A stretch of 64,000 bases of DNA from Alentia gelatinosa (GCA_950022655.1 OX465584.1:47908723-47972722); one strand, 5' to 3'; shown: positions 35,942-48,401, counted from the stretch's first letter. Notes: generated from the letters alone by a model not told the origin. Translations and numbers: made by a program.

Positions 35942-36026
35942 TGGTTAGAGTATCGGTTGGTTGATCTCGGGGTCGCGGGTACGATCCCCGGCCACGGGGA
36001 AGCAATTTTTTTTTTTTTTTTTTTTA
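35938..36026 (+). repeat. tRNA-like promoter fragment, SINE-like, with poly-T
   Basis: TGGTTAGAGTATCGG fits a polymerase III A box, and GGGTACGATCCCC at 35978-35990 fits a B box, about 35 bp apart as in a tRNA. The B-box region can fold as a T arm. A run of about 22 T follows at 36005. The left part of a tRNA is missing or merges with the end of HB element A4. It is either a SINE head or a tRNA pseudogene; no acceptor stem is visible. Confidence 0.5.
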
Positions 36027-36029
36027 AAT

Positions 36030-37016
36030 AAAGAGGGAAACAATACAGAATGTGTAAACAAATGAAACAACTATGCCTAATTATATTAGTTTTATGTGTA
36101 AACAATGTTACCTTTGCAGTTTGTTTACATTTTGATGCTTTGTTTACATTTTGCAGAATGCCCTGAAAGCTGCTGTTGCCATGCTAATTGTTACCCCAGC
36201 AACAGCTGCGGCGAAGCCTTTTTAACAGTGCAATCTGCTTAGCTTATAAACATGATTCCTATATTATATAATGACATATATCATTATAAAGTTATAAATA
36301 TATTTATTGTGTATATAATAAACGCTAATTATTACCATGTTCATATTTTCATTATCATTTTTGGTTTAACTAACATTTATTCCCTTTTCAAATTTTACAA
36401 CATGGTCATGATACAGAACAATAGTACCTTGACATAGTAATAAAGATTATATATGTGACACTTTATATGGTCAGACATGTGATGCAATTTAGAAATGCTG
36501 AAACTCATAACAATGGTTTCATAGGCCACATTGTGACTACATCTTCCCAGAATTCCCAGAAGGTCTTGGGGTAAGCATTAAATCATTCATGTCAGACGTT
36601 GTCCTGCATGGAGGAGTTTTTTTGTTATTATTCAACAGAAGAGATTTGGGGATCATGGCTATCCTCTCCCCACATGCAGACGATTATAGCGTTATCTATG
36701 TTTTACCTTCATTGTATCAGCTCCAGCTGGTAACATTGGCACCGTATGGTCTCCATCGTATAGGACCTGGGGCTAGCTCCTAAAAAACATCATTGAAACC
36801 TATACCCACTCCTAGTGTGACAAATATCGCCTCTACACCAATGACCTTGTTTTAAAAACAATGCGAATTAGGTTACACGTTGGCAATACTTTAAGTTGTT
36901 TGAATGTGGATATCTGTAAGGCAGAGCTCGTTGGTTTCCTAAAGAATGACCGTTTTTAGGAGCCGCGCCCTGTGGAATCCAGTTTCAATGCTCTCTAACA
37001 GGGGGCGTTGTAGGGC
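36030..37016. other. No gene seen
   Basis: AT-rich up to about 36590, then mixed sequence. Short open frames lack features. TGTTTACATTTTGATGCTTTG and TGTTTACATTTTGCAGAATG near 36121 are a small tandem duplication. Confidence 0.4.
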
Positions 37017-37034
37017 CACGTGACTAGTCACGTG
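37017..37034. promoter_or_regulatory. 18-bp palindrome made of two CACGTG E-boxes
   Basis: CACGTGACTAGTCACGTG is a perfect palindrome containing two canonical bHLH-zipper sites. It sits in a GC-richer stretch (36960-37060). It could be a regulatory site, but no gene start lies nearby to support this. Confidence 0.3.
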
Positions 37035-37111
37035 TCACTTTTTGTCGTCGCTGATACCGGCACGAGTCGGGGTCTCTGACAAAGTACAGGGGGCATACCC
37101 CTCCCCCACAT

Positions 37112-37190
37112 ACCCCTTCCTCACATACATACCCCTCACCCACACACCCCTTCCTCACATACATACCCCTCACCCACACACCCCTCCACG
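37112..37190 (+). repeat. C-rich minisatellite, 34-bp unit
   Basis: The unit ACCCCTTCCTCACATACATA plus CCCCTCACCCACAC starts at 37112 and 37146, with a partial copy before and after. The two full copies are identical. Confidence 0.8.
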
Positions 37191-37273
37191 CTCCTTTAGT
37201 GCCTCCAGCCTATAGCTTCATGTTTTTAGCGTCGCCCACACGCTCAGATACGTCGAGGTTAGGGAGAGGTTAA

Positions 37274-37468
37274 ATATATAGACTTTCAGCATGTTGCGAA
37301 CACTATCCCTTCACTATCTGCGTGTCAACTCTGTGACACTGGTAAGGTGCGGAGGACTGGTGTCTTGGTCTTAGAGGTGTACCCAACCGACCATGACCAG
37401 TCAAAACAGACCGAAACAACTCATTGAGCAACTGGTGATTGATGTATGTGGAACCGACAAAGACAGGT
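37274..37468 (+). repeat. Type M dispersed repeat
   Basis: Matches 30778-30962 throughout (ATATAGACTTTCAGCATG, CACTATCCCTTCACTATCTG, CGACCATGACCAGTCA). Its tail (TTGATGTATGTGGAACCGAC) matches 26503-26580. Confidence 0.55.
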
Positions 37469-37644
37469 GTAGTTTGTTTTTGCCTTCTCTTTACTATAGA
37501 GGCCATGTGCTATGGGATTCAGATGAAACCACACGACGAATTGTTTCGTGGAAGTCCTTCATGGTCAGAGTGAAAAGTCCACTTCCCTACTTCCCCTAAT
37601 TCTCCCCAACAACCTAACCCTGAACGCCTCTGTATACTATGGAG

Positions 37645-37952
37645 AAACCAAACAAGAGTTAGTCGTGTTGTTGTTTATCGCACGATGGCAAGATCGCGTA
37701 TTACTGCGCGAGGCGAAGCTGAGAACAGTAATACGCGATCTTGCCAGAGTGCGATGAACAATAACACGACTAAATCGAGTTTGGTTTAGAATTTATCCTA
37801 CCCCACCCGCCTAAATTACTTCTACATTAACAGATGACGTCATTTGTCAAGTGTATCCCACTAGAGCAATATTTTTCATTTTTCTGAACTCCAGACCGAA
37901 TACAGTGACCCAATGTTAAGCCTATGGAGTTTTTTATTAGGGGTAGGATAAA
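37645..37952 (+). repeat. HB element B4 (hairpin then body)
   Basis: The hairpin 37645-37787 has arms of about 62 bp with few mismatches (AAACCAAACAAGAGTTAGTC). GCGAAGC at 37713-37719 is at the exact centre. The body runs from TTATCCTACCCC to GGGGTAGGATAA (about 37940-37951), with the core CCCAATGTTAAGCCTATGGA. The arms match B7. Confidence 0.8.
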
Positions 37953-40236
37953 TATCCTCACCTTTTTTTAAGATCTCCCACTCCCTCCCCTATCTAGTCA
38001 TTGCTGTCCTTGCCTCTATCCTAGGTTACACACCTTTCCCTCCAGTACGTCTAATTACCTCCTCCCCTCCCCATCATTCACCATACTGTTGTCGCAAGAT
38101 TGGTTTCATGTGCAGCAGGTCAATCGCACTCAGTCTATATATTACCAGTTCTCATTGCCCGACGGAAAACGGGAAATTGCATCGATTATTTGTGTTCTCC
38201 TAAAATCCTGTCGGTTGTGCCATCGACTGCACGTCGGTATAAAATAGTCGGTGAGGATGCAGTGTGTGCTTGTTTCTTCTAAATTTTCTAGGTGCATACT
38301 GATTTAAGTTCCCCACTAAAACCTAAAAATACTAACTACTTTTTCCGCCAGAAGAATTAGATTATCGCAGGTACCAAAACGCTGCAGTCCACTGGCCTCA
38401 ATCACTTTATCCTATCCAGCCGCACTTTGCCGCGAAACATTCCTGTGACTGCCAGTTTTAAAACAAATAACATGGCGTGCATATGCAACGATGCTATTAG
38501 CGAAACAAATCTCACACTGTCACCCTAAAAAAATCAAACAGATGTTGTAGTAATCAGATGAACCAAAACATTTTCATTGCTGTTAGATTTGTTTTATATA
38601 CTGACAATCGATTTCTGGATTGAATGCATTGTTTTGTTTACCGGTCAAGTGTGTGCGGTCCCTGTTATCACCTAATCAACTGTCAAAGTCATCAAAGTTT
38701 GATTTCAATCAATATTCCTTCGTGATATGATATACCATCTGTTATGTTTACCTCTTCTAAACACATTGTATAAGTTTATTAACCAAATAAATGTTACTAT
38801 TCATGAAACCACATCACAACTAGCGTGATCTTCGTTGGCGTTAAAAAATTGAGCTTGGACACCAGCAATCAACTACTGCCATAGACTGGTTCCCTATCCC
38901 AATTAAATGTGGGACAGGTAACGCCCTGCGAGAGCAACGTGTGATCGATCTTTTTTATTAATTTATTTTATTTTATTTATTCACAGTACCTCTCAACAAA
39001 ATTCGAGTTTTTCAGGCACCCGGAAGTGACAGCACAATGATAACATTAGTTGTTTTACAGCATAATTTGTCATCCAGATACAAAAAGAATATGAAGAATG
39101 GTTGTTAGTATAATAGAGAAGAATATATTAGTAATACATCAGATAATGAGATGAAGTGAAAAAAAGAAGTTATATAAACACGTTGTATACATGGCAATCA
39201 TTAATTTCTATGATTAAGTAATTTCTTGAATTGGTCAATGTTCATCGCATTTTGTAGTTCGGGGGACAACAGATTCGACAGTCTTGCCCCTCTCTGAACT
39301 TGTGCTGGTCCCCTGCTGATTTGCAGTGGCATTGGAAATCAGCACAACCTCTCTCCCTCAAGAGATTCCCCTAATACCCTATCTCTACTTATTTAAGATA
39401 AAGGATGATAAAAATAAAGTAATGGCAACCTTTCAAAAAACAAAAGATAATCTATTAGAATGTTTCTCTAAAAACTGACAGGTTCCACCAAGCCCCCTAG
39501 CAGATGACCGGGGAACCAGCGTAGTACTAGCTGAACGATGTTAGTATTGTTACCCATGACGCACAAGAAAAATGGCGGGCGTTACCTGGCCTTATATGTA
39601 AGTGAACATGGGCCAGGCATCCAGTCTACCACTTCCAACACTGCAGCGAACGAGCACTACCTGCCAGTTCGTGAGGCATCCGAAGAAGTTTACATATGGC
39701 ACAGTAGTTCGATTCCTAAATGTCCCGAGCAAGTCCAATCGTCCCATGCACCCCCTGCCTCAGTGGAATAGCTCTAATCGTCTCTTATATCGGTAGCAGA
39801 CAGCATGACACAAACCAAACGCCGTAGAGAGAGTGGAGAGGCCGTCGACATGGTGAGAAGTGGCGATGGTGTATTTCTGATCCAGGCATTACAGAATTTA
39901 CAGTGAAGACAGTTAAAAACCAACCGCCTATACGATATCAGACCTTAAAACAAGCTGTTATTACAGACGTCACTGACGTGAGATAACCAGGTCCGTGAGA
40001 AGACTAGATATACTCCATGAGCGATAAACGTTTTAGATTTGATGTACGTTGGATATCAACAATGAAGAGATACGCTGCGATATACAATTTACTATAACGT
40101 CTCATTCAGCACAATTTACTATAACCTCTCATTCAGCCCTGCACCTTACCCTAGCAGTTGCACCACGCACTCTTCCTGAGCATAAGTTTGAAATGTCCCA
40201 TTAGAATCCTGAACCATTTTACAATTGTAAAGATCT
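37953..40236. other. No gene seen
   Basis: Contains a type D fragment (about 38139-38270) and a possible LINE 3' end (38950-39326). The frames at 39538-39796 show no domain I recognise. Confidence 0.4.
38950..39326 (-). pseudogene. Possible LINE 3' end with A-rich tail
   Basis: On the minus strand the frame ending at 39201 reads RGARLSNLLSPELQNAMNID then QFKKLLN. That is the style of the extreme C-terminus of LINE ORF2 proteins (leucine-rich, then a ...FK..L end). After the stop, untranslated sequence leads to an AAATAAAATAAAATAAATTA tail at about 38950-38980. There is no reverse transcriptase motif, so the call is tentative. Confidence 0.35.
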
Positions 40237-40534
40237 GGGACCTGTTTCAGTAGTTTCGTGACATTAGACCTAGACAGACATCATCAACGGCACCAACAGT
40301 GCAAGCAACAGCGGAAACCGTCTAGGAAATATCAGAGGGTCGGAGCGGACAATCTTCTTCGTATTTGGAACGATTATAGGTTATATGTATCCCCTACTTG
40401 TGTTAAATGTCATCACTTAACTCCTACGGGAAGTGAGTGAAATTCCGCGTGTCATTGATTGCAGTCTTGTGATCTGTCCATATGGTGTCACAGGCGCCAT
40501 CTAGACATGTCACGAAACTACTGAAACAGGTCCC
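40237..40534. mobile_element. Type F MITE, copy 1
   Basis: 298 bp with 28-bp inverted ends: GGGACCTGTTTCAGTAGTTT continuing CGTGACAT, and the reverse complement at 40507-40534. Inside is GGCACCAACAGTGCAAGCAA. Copy 2 is at 56970-57276. An open frame of 60 codons inside is not conserved with copy 2. Confidence 0.85.
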
Positions 40535-41039
40535 TGAAGTCGTCTCAATTCATTTTAGTATCCTTTTCTTTAGAAATACAACACATTATATATATAAAAT
40601 TATTAATACTATTTTGGCCAATCGAGTAGTAAATGTCCCGTACCCAAGATGGCCGGAATAGGCTCTTAACTTCCACCCTGTCCACTTCAGAGAATATTTG
40701 CCTTAGGGCAGAAAAAATACATGATTAATAGATTATTAGTACAACCTCCCACTCTTAACGTGAATGATACAGGGAGCTCTATCAGGAACGCCCCCAGATA
40801 CTAAGCTATGAACCTGGGAGGTACTGGCCGCCTGCCTGTACCAACAAGTATCCTGAGTGTTTTTATTTTATTATAATCATTGAGTCTGTCCAGCCTGTGT
40901 ATATCTATAGGAAGAACCTAACCAGATTATTCAATCCTGTTCTGGTCTTGTACCCACAACACATCTACGCCTTCCAAGGGCTGGAACGGTATTCCGGACC
41001 GACGAAGAAATTTCAAAACCTCTACGCCCCCCTATTCAT
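40535..41039. other. No gene seen
   Basis: Mixed sequence with a short TA run near 40594. I recognise no repeat shared with the rest of the window. Confidence 0.4.
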
Positions 41040-41640
41040 TAAAGCGGGATTCACACGATGGGATTCATGTACCTCACAGGGTGTTTGTCAGAGACAAATC
41101 CTGCTGAGATGCTGTACTCTAACACACTCTTCGTCTAAATTGTAGGGTTTCATTTCCGTGAGACATGTTTTTCCACTGCAGTTATTGGCGACATTAAAAT
41201 AGGATTCACAATGTGGGATTCATGCTCTTCATAGGGTGTTTTGGGACAGATCTTGCTGATGTTCTCTACTGGAAGACAATGTCCTCATCCAAATTGCAGG
41301 GTTCCATTTCTCTGAAGTGGAATTCGCATGGTGGGATTCATGTACCTGACAGGGTATAAAATCTCATAAGATTCTGTTCCTTTTTAGGGGTAAATGTTGC
41401 CAATGATTGCAGGGGAAGACCATGTCTCAGGGAAATGGAATCCTACAATTCAGACGAGGTAATTGTGTTTCAGATTTCTCAAACAAACACAAACACCCTG
41501 TGAGGTACATGAATCCGTTCGTGTGAATTCCACTTGACCTCTAAAGTGGAACAGAATCTTTTGAGATTTTATACCCTGTGAGGTACATGAATCCCACCAT
41601 GCGAATCTTATGAGATTTTGAACTTGAATTCCACTTCACG
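41040..41640. repeat. Type I fold-back cluster
   Basis: GGGATTCATGTACCTCACAG occurs in forward form in the left half (41061, 41335). Its inverse, CTGTGAGGTACATGAATCC, occurs in the right half (41495, 41577). Between lie two copies of the AATTGTAGGGTTTCATTTCC / GGAAATGGAATCCTACAATT block. The region is therefore a large imperfect palindrome of type I units. Confidence 0.65.
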
Positions 41641-42164
41641 TAGAAATAGATCTGTTGGGTGCAAGTTACTATATGAAATAAGAAGAGGAGCAGTTACAGA
41701 ATTTAACACACTGATGTCACACGTTTAACAAGTATATATCCATAGAACCAAGGCCTTCTTTGTTTACAATATTCTAACCCACAGTGAATTAGAATAATGA
41801 TGTTGTTTTCTATATGAAAAATGAACAAATTATGAAAAGAAAATAATGATTTCTTATATACAAAATTGCACTTATTTTTTTTACTAATATGATAATCTCT
41901 GAAGGCATATTCAGTCCCTACATGGCAATGCCTCCAGGCATCTTCAGGACTGAGATACAATCTTTTGACAATATACATAAAATGCCGGGATATGTCATGC
42001 GTATTTCGCCTGTTTTTTTTTTAGTAAACTACTATAAATAAAACACATAGCACAATAAAGTTATTGATGTATTGCTCTACAAGAAATACAAAAATGAATA
42101 TGATGCTGGAATAAGTAGGGCATGTCGCTGCTCGAAATAAACTATATGATAAAATACTACAGAG

Positions 42165-42405
42165 GAAACCTATGAAAGTTTATTCGCCGCGAAAATTATG
42201 TAGCGATTCAAATGAGATTGGATTGACCTCTGACCCTAACTTGAATAGGTTTCTGAACTGAATTTATCTCACCCTTCACATTGACAAATGAGCTAATTTT
42301 TGTGATATGATACTCCATAGAGTATTGTTTTCTAAATACTCAATGGGCGTCGAATACAAGTTCCCAATGCTAAATCTATAGGGAAAAAATACCAGGAGTG
42401 AGATA
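42165..42405 (+). repeat. HB element A5 (one hairpin arm shortened)
   Basis: The junctions GAAACC (42165) and GGTTTC (42249-42254) are present. The right arm (GTAGCGATTCAAATGAGATTGG) matches A2, and most of the left arm is missing. The body runs from TTATCTCACCC to GGAGTGAGATA (42405), with the core CCCAATGCTAAATCTATAGG. Confidence 0.65.
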
Positions 42406-42409
42406 CAAA

Positions 42410-44220
42410 ACTGATAATAATGGTAGCTCACATCAAGGTTTTTTCCTAAATATTCCAGGAGGGGTTCCATACGAACAGAACGATCGAGGCAGCAATGAAC
42501 TGAGCTGAAATGCCTGACCAAAACTAGATTGTATAAGAGAAGGCAAATAAGATATTGGAGAGTCAATAGCTGGTTGATATGTAGATTAGCCTCATTCCCT
42601 GTGTCTTACTGCCACTATACTACCACCGCGCACCTCCCTTACCGCTCCCCCTACACGATCCTTGGCCTGTCTGACACAGGCTGATTCCTGAACATGCTAG
42701 GGGAAGCTTACATTGTGATGCATTTCATCCTCATTTATTTCAATCATGACTATGACTAATAAAGACTTGAGCAAGTCTAGTTGATATGTTAAAGGACTAA
42801 GAGTGGGAGGAATTTGAGGATTTTTGCATTGCAGAGTGTTGGATGGATCAGGACGAGCGCCACAGGCTGCGCCGAACGTCATGACAAAACACTTATAAAA
42901 ACTTGGAGTGTTTTGTAATTCCCCTGTAAAGAGGTACATAAACCAGCTCCTGCATAGCAGATTTTCTTTCCGCGTCCTTCTTGAACTTGAACCGTATTTT
43001 CATCAGATAACATAGCTTGTCTTTGGGAACAATGCAACCAGAGAGATTTAGTAAAACCACTCCTCGCACAAATATTATTGTACATCTTAGTACTTTGTCT
43101 TAAGATGTTTTTGTAGCTGTAAATAGACCCCTTCTGTAGTTCTATCGGTACCTCATTCCAACCTTCCATTCCGGTATATTCTGGACCTTTTTCTGAAAAA
43201 AATAATGTTCTAGGACGCTTCAGCTTGATGATGCGTTTGTTCTGAGCCCTAGTTCTTGGGTCTTCGGATGCAGGCTTTCATGGCTTTTCTAGAACAGAAT
43301 AACTCGGCATTAAGACCTGAGCCGAATTCTGGGCTATGATAAAATTGTCCGCCACCCCCGTTGGATTGATTTCTGCCATAAATAGACCGATTTCTGAAGT
43401 TTTCTTAGAGGCAATTCAGCATGGGTTGATTTTGTCGAGGATGAATTGGGTCAAAGGTATTACAGTAAATCAGTCAGCAAGTGCAGACAGGGCAATGATT
43501 ATCAAAATCGCCAACCTTTTGTGCATATTCCTAGAACTGCCTTTATTTGTATATCAGAACAAATGATTCCTAAAAATCGGCGATCATTTTGTCGGCAGGT
43601 GGAAATAGGCCAATATCCATTTTCCCGCCTTCGTCCGAATAGATTCAGGGTGGAAACACTCCGGAGTTTCGAGTTGCAGATCCTTGATTTTCTCCCAAAA
43701 ATTCCGGAATTCTTCCACCCGTAATTGGTTTCCCTATATTCTCATTATAAATCTTAGAATCTCGACATGTTGTCATACTTCTGACTTAAAAACCTGCCGA
43801 TGAGACAGTCAGACACCTATATCATATGCAAACGTTGTTTATGCGTCTCAACGTGGATTGCCACAACTGATTGGTTAAGAACGTGTCACGTGGTCAAACT
43901 TGGGATGAAACTTTCAGCCTTGGTATACAAATACATTTTTATTCAGTTCGATTGATCAACAAAAGCAATATTTACCCTCATGAGCGATCATTCAAATTGA
44001 AGTCAAACATTGGACTTCAAAGGACAATACACATGACAGTGCACAGGATAAAATGTTTTATGCAACTATCAATTTGATCTAAATCATGGAGATGAGGCAT
44101 AATAAAAACTAAAGAACTTGGTCAGAATCAATTTCGATTTAAGCAACCCGACCCGTACTGCTACTGTCTTCACTCAGCTACTGCACGCGAAGATCACAAT
44201 GCACATGTTGCAAAAATACA
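42410..44220. other. No gene seen; one type N repeat
   Basis: 43345-43612 is copy 2 of the type N repeat (CAATTCAGCATGGGTTGATT, ATCAAAATCGCCAAC, CAAATGATTCCTAAAAATCG). Nothing else was recognised. Confidence 0.45.
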
Positions 44221-44223
44221 AAG

Positions 44224-44445
44224 TGACTCTCACTGTTTCTACTCTTATATCAATATATCCTAAATTTCATTGTTCCTGTCAATGATTTATGTGACATAAA
44301 TCATTGACTCTCACTGTTTCTACTCTTATATCAATATATCCTAAATTTCATTGTTCCTGTCAATGATTTATGTGACATAAATCATTGACAGGAACAATGA
44401 AATTTAGGATATATTGATATAAGAGTAGAAACAGTGAGAGTCAAT
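44224..44445. repeat. Perfect 143-bp palindrome preceded by a direct copy of its arm
   Basis: 44303-44445 is identical to its own reverse complement apart from the central G at 44374 (71-bp arms). The 81 bp before it (44224-44304) are an exact direct copy of the left arm plus centre. The short palindrome CAATGATTTATGTGACATAAATCATTG therefore occurs twice. I saw no mismatch, so it is very recent or an assembly artefact. Confidence 0.9.
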
Positions 44446-45342
44446 TTGGATTTTTAGGTGCATTTCGGGTTCATGTATTATTTCTGTGATTTTCATTTAT
44501 ATATTTCTGAATGTTTAACACCTGAGGCTAATGTGGAATCACATCCCATACTTTACTTCCTATATACGTGGAGAACACCTATACTTTTATAGCCTATGCA
44601 TGAATGCTAGAATTATTACATGCCAAGCAGCGTTGTGTAAATGGAACGCTCCGATATAGGTAAATGATAAGACATTTTACACCTTCACTATCGTATAACC
44701 AGCACATCAATTACTGTATTTCAAATACTTGTACGAGAACAAAACACACCCTCCCACATAAACACATTATTTCGGAGGCCGGCTTACCCTCAGGGAACTG
44801 CAGGGACCGTCACTTAGACAGTTGATTATTATCTTAGATTCATCTGTGCAGTGAGGGTATGCTTGTCCCTCACTATGGACCAAACACAGGGAATGGGTAG
44901 TGTTAATCCATCTCAGGCAGGTCAGACCAAAGCAAAGCGCCTATTTTGATTAGTGTTCCTTGTGGGACCGGAACTAATCCATAGGGGTTCTAAATGGTCT
45001 CGCATGTAAATAATGTCTGTTAATTCGATACATGTGAATATTTACATACAATAAAGTGACACCGGAATCATAATGAATACGTGTGTATACATGTATTCTA
45101 TATTAACACGCCAAATGAGTTTGTTGAATGCAAATACTGTTCATATTGTACAGGATGTCAGCTATAAGGACAAGAACATACTTGTGTGGGACTGTGCTCT
45201 CAAAGGGTTTAAATATCTACTAAGACTTCGACCACAAAACTTCCAACATTATCTACAGACCAGTTAATATACCTTTTACATAGTAATATGCGTATCAGTA
45301 CTGTTATCGTATTCTAATTTGAAACACGCCTGATTGTAACCT
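44446..45342. other. No gene seen
   Basis: AT-rich DNA. The frame at 45073-45267 has no recognisable feature. Confidence 0.4.
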
Positions 45343-45758
45343 TAAGCCGGATGCCCATCTACCGATTTAGGGTTGAACGATTAGTCCCCAAATCGTATAG
45401 GAATCGGTTACCTTGTCGCAGGCAAATTACGTAACCCATGCTCGACCCGCGGCCCTTTAGGAGAGGGGCTGGTGGGTATTAGTCCTAAGGAATCAGTCTA
45501 CACCTACCGAAATATATACCCACACTGATAAAATAGGTGTATGGTCCACTAATCGCTATGGGAGGGCAAAAACCACAACTTGTCGGCGACAAACCGACGT
45601 CTGGAGGAGGTGGTTCACTAATCGCTGGGTAGCCTTGCCTAGCTGTCCTACATCTACCGACTCCATTAGGATACCTCGCCTGAGACAAATTACCGTCCGT
45701 TTGTCGCCTACAAACGTACATAAATGTTCCGAAATCGGTAGATGGGCATTGGCCTTTA
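45343..45758. mobile_element. Type G MITE, copy 1
   Basis: The ends TAAGCCGGATGCCCATCTAC and GTAGATGGGCATTGGCCTTTA are inverted repeats extending inward over CGATTT / AAATCG. Inside are AACCACAACTTGTCGGCGAC and GCCTTGCCTAGCTGTCCTAC. Copy 2 at 50662-50945 carries the same blocks in inverted or rearranged order. Confidence 0.7.
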
Positions 45759-46040
45759 AAGTATTCATTCCCAAACCTCATGCATTTCATATGGCGTTTC
45801 TTGTCATATGTGTATAGTATAAGGTGAGACTGAACTGTTTTATAAATCATATGAACTTGTACTTGAAAATGTCGAATGTCAATTGAAATTTAGAAAAAAA
45901 ACCATGTTTTACATATCTATCATATGGCTATTGCATCAGACATAGACTGCATGGGAGGCACAGTTATGATCAAACTCATCCAATGTACTGATGCTTATAT
46001 TTTTGAGTTCAGGATTAGAGTATCAGAGCAGAGTAGACAC

Positions 46041-46420
46041 ATTTATTACCCACTGAGTACGGAATCTCCATGCTAAGCTTATGGAGCTTACAGATCGCTA
46101 CTGAGGAGAATACGGACCTCCGGAATCTCCTAGGAGAATGCGGCTTTTTCGGCCACCCCGACGGGCGTTATAGGAACTAAATCATGTAAACAAAGCATGG
46201 TGCTAGGGTCGAATTTCTAATAATAAACTAGATTTTTTCGTGCTGATTACTCGAAAGGTGAGTAATAAATACAATATTAACATGACATCGATCTGTGTGG
46301 CCGCATTCTCCTTGTAGTTGACACTACGTAGTACTCCTCGTTATCGCTCGGCATATTACTACGCGTCAACTACACGGAGAATACGGCCGCTCAGATCGAT
46401 ATCATGGTAATATTGTGTAT
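46041..46420 (-). repeat. HB element C2 (body then hairpin)
   Basis: The body runs from TTTATTACCCACTGAG (46042) to GGTGAGTAATAAATA (about 46270), with CTCCATGCTAAGCTTATGGA as core. The hairpin to 46420 has arms GGCCGCATTCTCCTTGTAGT and ACTACACGGAGAATACGGCC, with the centre CCTCGTTATCGCTCGG. It is the mirror orientation of C1. Confidence 0.75.
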
Positions 46421-47970
46421 GTATCAACACCACTAGTCTTACTCTAGTGTGTTACAGCTAGATATAGAGATAGATGTGAATAACGGATGGCATATTCATC
46501 CGCCATATAGATAAATAGCTGGATGTATAGATTAATCGATAGATAGGTGTTTCCATGCAAGAGGGATGTAGTAAAGGTTTTATACCTGCCGAATATTTGT
46601 TTTTCCTGTTTCATACTGGACTAGTGGTGGGCTTCATAATGCACATGCATATGAAGAATATTGATAAAAATACTACGAACTTCAAAGTCAAATTACATAC
46701 CAATCTAACATGTAGTCACATGAACAACAATAGACTTATGAAACACCGCATTTACTAAAAGAAAATTGGGCCAATGTTTCACTTATATCATATGTAATAT
46801 TGTGTATCTGCTTGATTCGGTAAACACATGGTTGAATTCTGTGCGATATACACACCTTGGATATACATTATATCTAGACAATGAGTGCCTCAGGACACAC
46901 ATATGTAACATCATGAAAGTATAATACTAAAAAACACAATTGCTACAGTGTCATTCTGAGGTGACTGCTCGGCACCACAGCTGTCTGATTATTCCCAGAA
47001 CATCACCTGCAGATACTCACCCTTTATATCTGATTTGAAGTTGTCCTAGTTTCTAATCCTTTGTGATTCAGCATTTAGCTTATTCCAAAGTTGAGTTCCG
47101 TAATACGATGGTGAGCGTCTAAAATGTTCAGTGTGTGACATTTTAATCTTTAGGATAACTTTGTTATTATCTCTCATATTGATAGACCTTTAACATACCA
47201 AGTTATCAACATCAGATGTACCATAGCTAAGAGGTTTTTCGACCATCTGACATTTAGAATAGCAATGTTTGCTCTACAAAGGAGCACACCAATAGGTCTT
47301 TTTCTACTGTCTGCCTAGTTACGCCATGCATGAAGCCAAACAACCCCCTGTCGCAAGGGATTCCCACAGTCGCATGGATCGCAGACACATTCGCTTGGTT
47401 GCCTTAGTGGATCTAGCGCTTAATTACATGCATATCACCTGAATAACACCTTAGATGTAGCTGTTAGACAAAACAAGATCACCAAAACTGGATACACACT
47501 AATACACTGGCAGGCCTAGCTATTGTATGCTTATCGTTTTCCAAGTTAAAACCAAGAAAATTATCAACTGTGAATTTATACTCGTTAATACAATACCCTA
47601 GTTTGTTCCACCAATTCAATCTTTCATAAAACAACACTCCTGCAATCACACCCACCGTTCACACTCTAGCTGTGATTGCTGTCTGTCCCTATACCCATGT
47701 GGCCGGAAATGGCCGTATTTGTCCGAGCAACGGCCTAACCAAGCAAAGCACCGTTAGTTGGCGTTGAACGGCAACACCTGTATTGGGACATGATCTCTCA
47801 GTCGCTCATGGAAAACAGCAACGCAGCGCACTGCTGAATAGAACCAGCAGACTATTCTGTTGTGTTTCACAGTTACGGCCGCTGTCATCAAATCTCCATA
47901 TTCGATTTTCAATAGAATCCTGGTTTTGATGACAGCCACTGCAATATTGATATCCCCTAGCGATCGCATT
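46421..47970. other. No gene seen
   Basis: Contains a type H fragment near 47370-47425 (TTAGTGGATCTAGCGCTTAA). Other short frames have no features. Confidence 0.4.
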
Positions 47971-48331
47971 TTATCCTACCCCTAATAAAAAAGCCTTAGA
48001 CTTAACATAGGGAAATTTTATGTGGCAGGCCGTGACATAAAGTGTTTTTATGCCACTAGAGTAATAACAATATTGACCAATCAGAGGGCAGGATGTCAGC
48101 TACTATGAAAAAAGTTCTGTTGGTCGTTGACTCAATATTTATCTTTTTAACAGTAATAGCATAGACGGGGTAGGATAAATACGAAACCGAACTCGAGTTA
48201 GACTTGTCAATGTCTATGACACTCTGGTCAGGTCTGCTCCTCACTACACTCGGCTGTAAACGCCTCGTGTAGTAATACGCGACCTTCCCGTCGTGGCATA
48301 GACATTGACAAGTCTAACTCTCGTTTGGTTT
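47971..48331 (-). repeat. HB element B5 (body then hairpin)
   Basis: The body runs from TTATCCTACCCC to GGGGTAGGATAA (48178) and has the core GCCTTAGACTTAACATAGGG. The hairpin 48184-48331 has arms ACTCGAGTTAGACTTGTCAA and its partner, with CGGCTGTAAACGCC at the centre. Its arms match B3 and B6. Confidence 0.75.
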
Positions 48332-48401
48332 CTACTAATTCTTAGCAGCTTTACAGATACATCTTGGTGCAGTTTCTCATAACAGCGAGTAGACTATAGC
48401 T

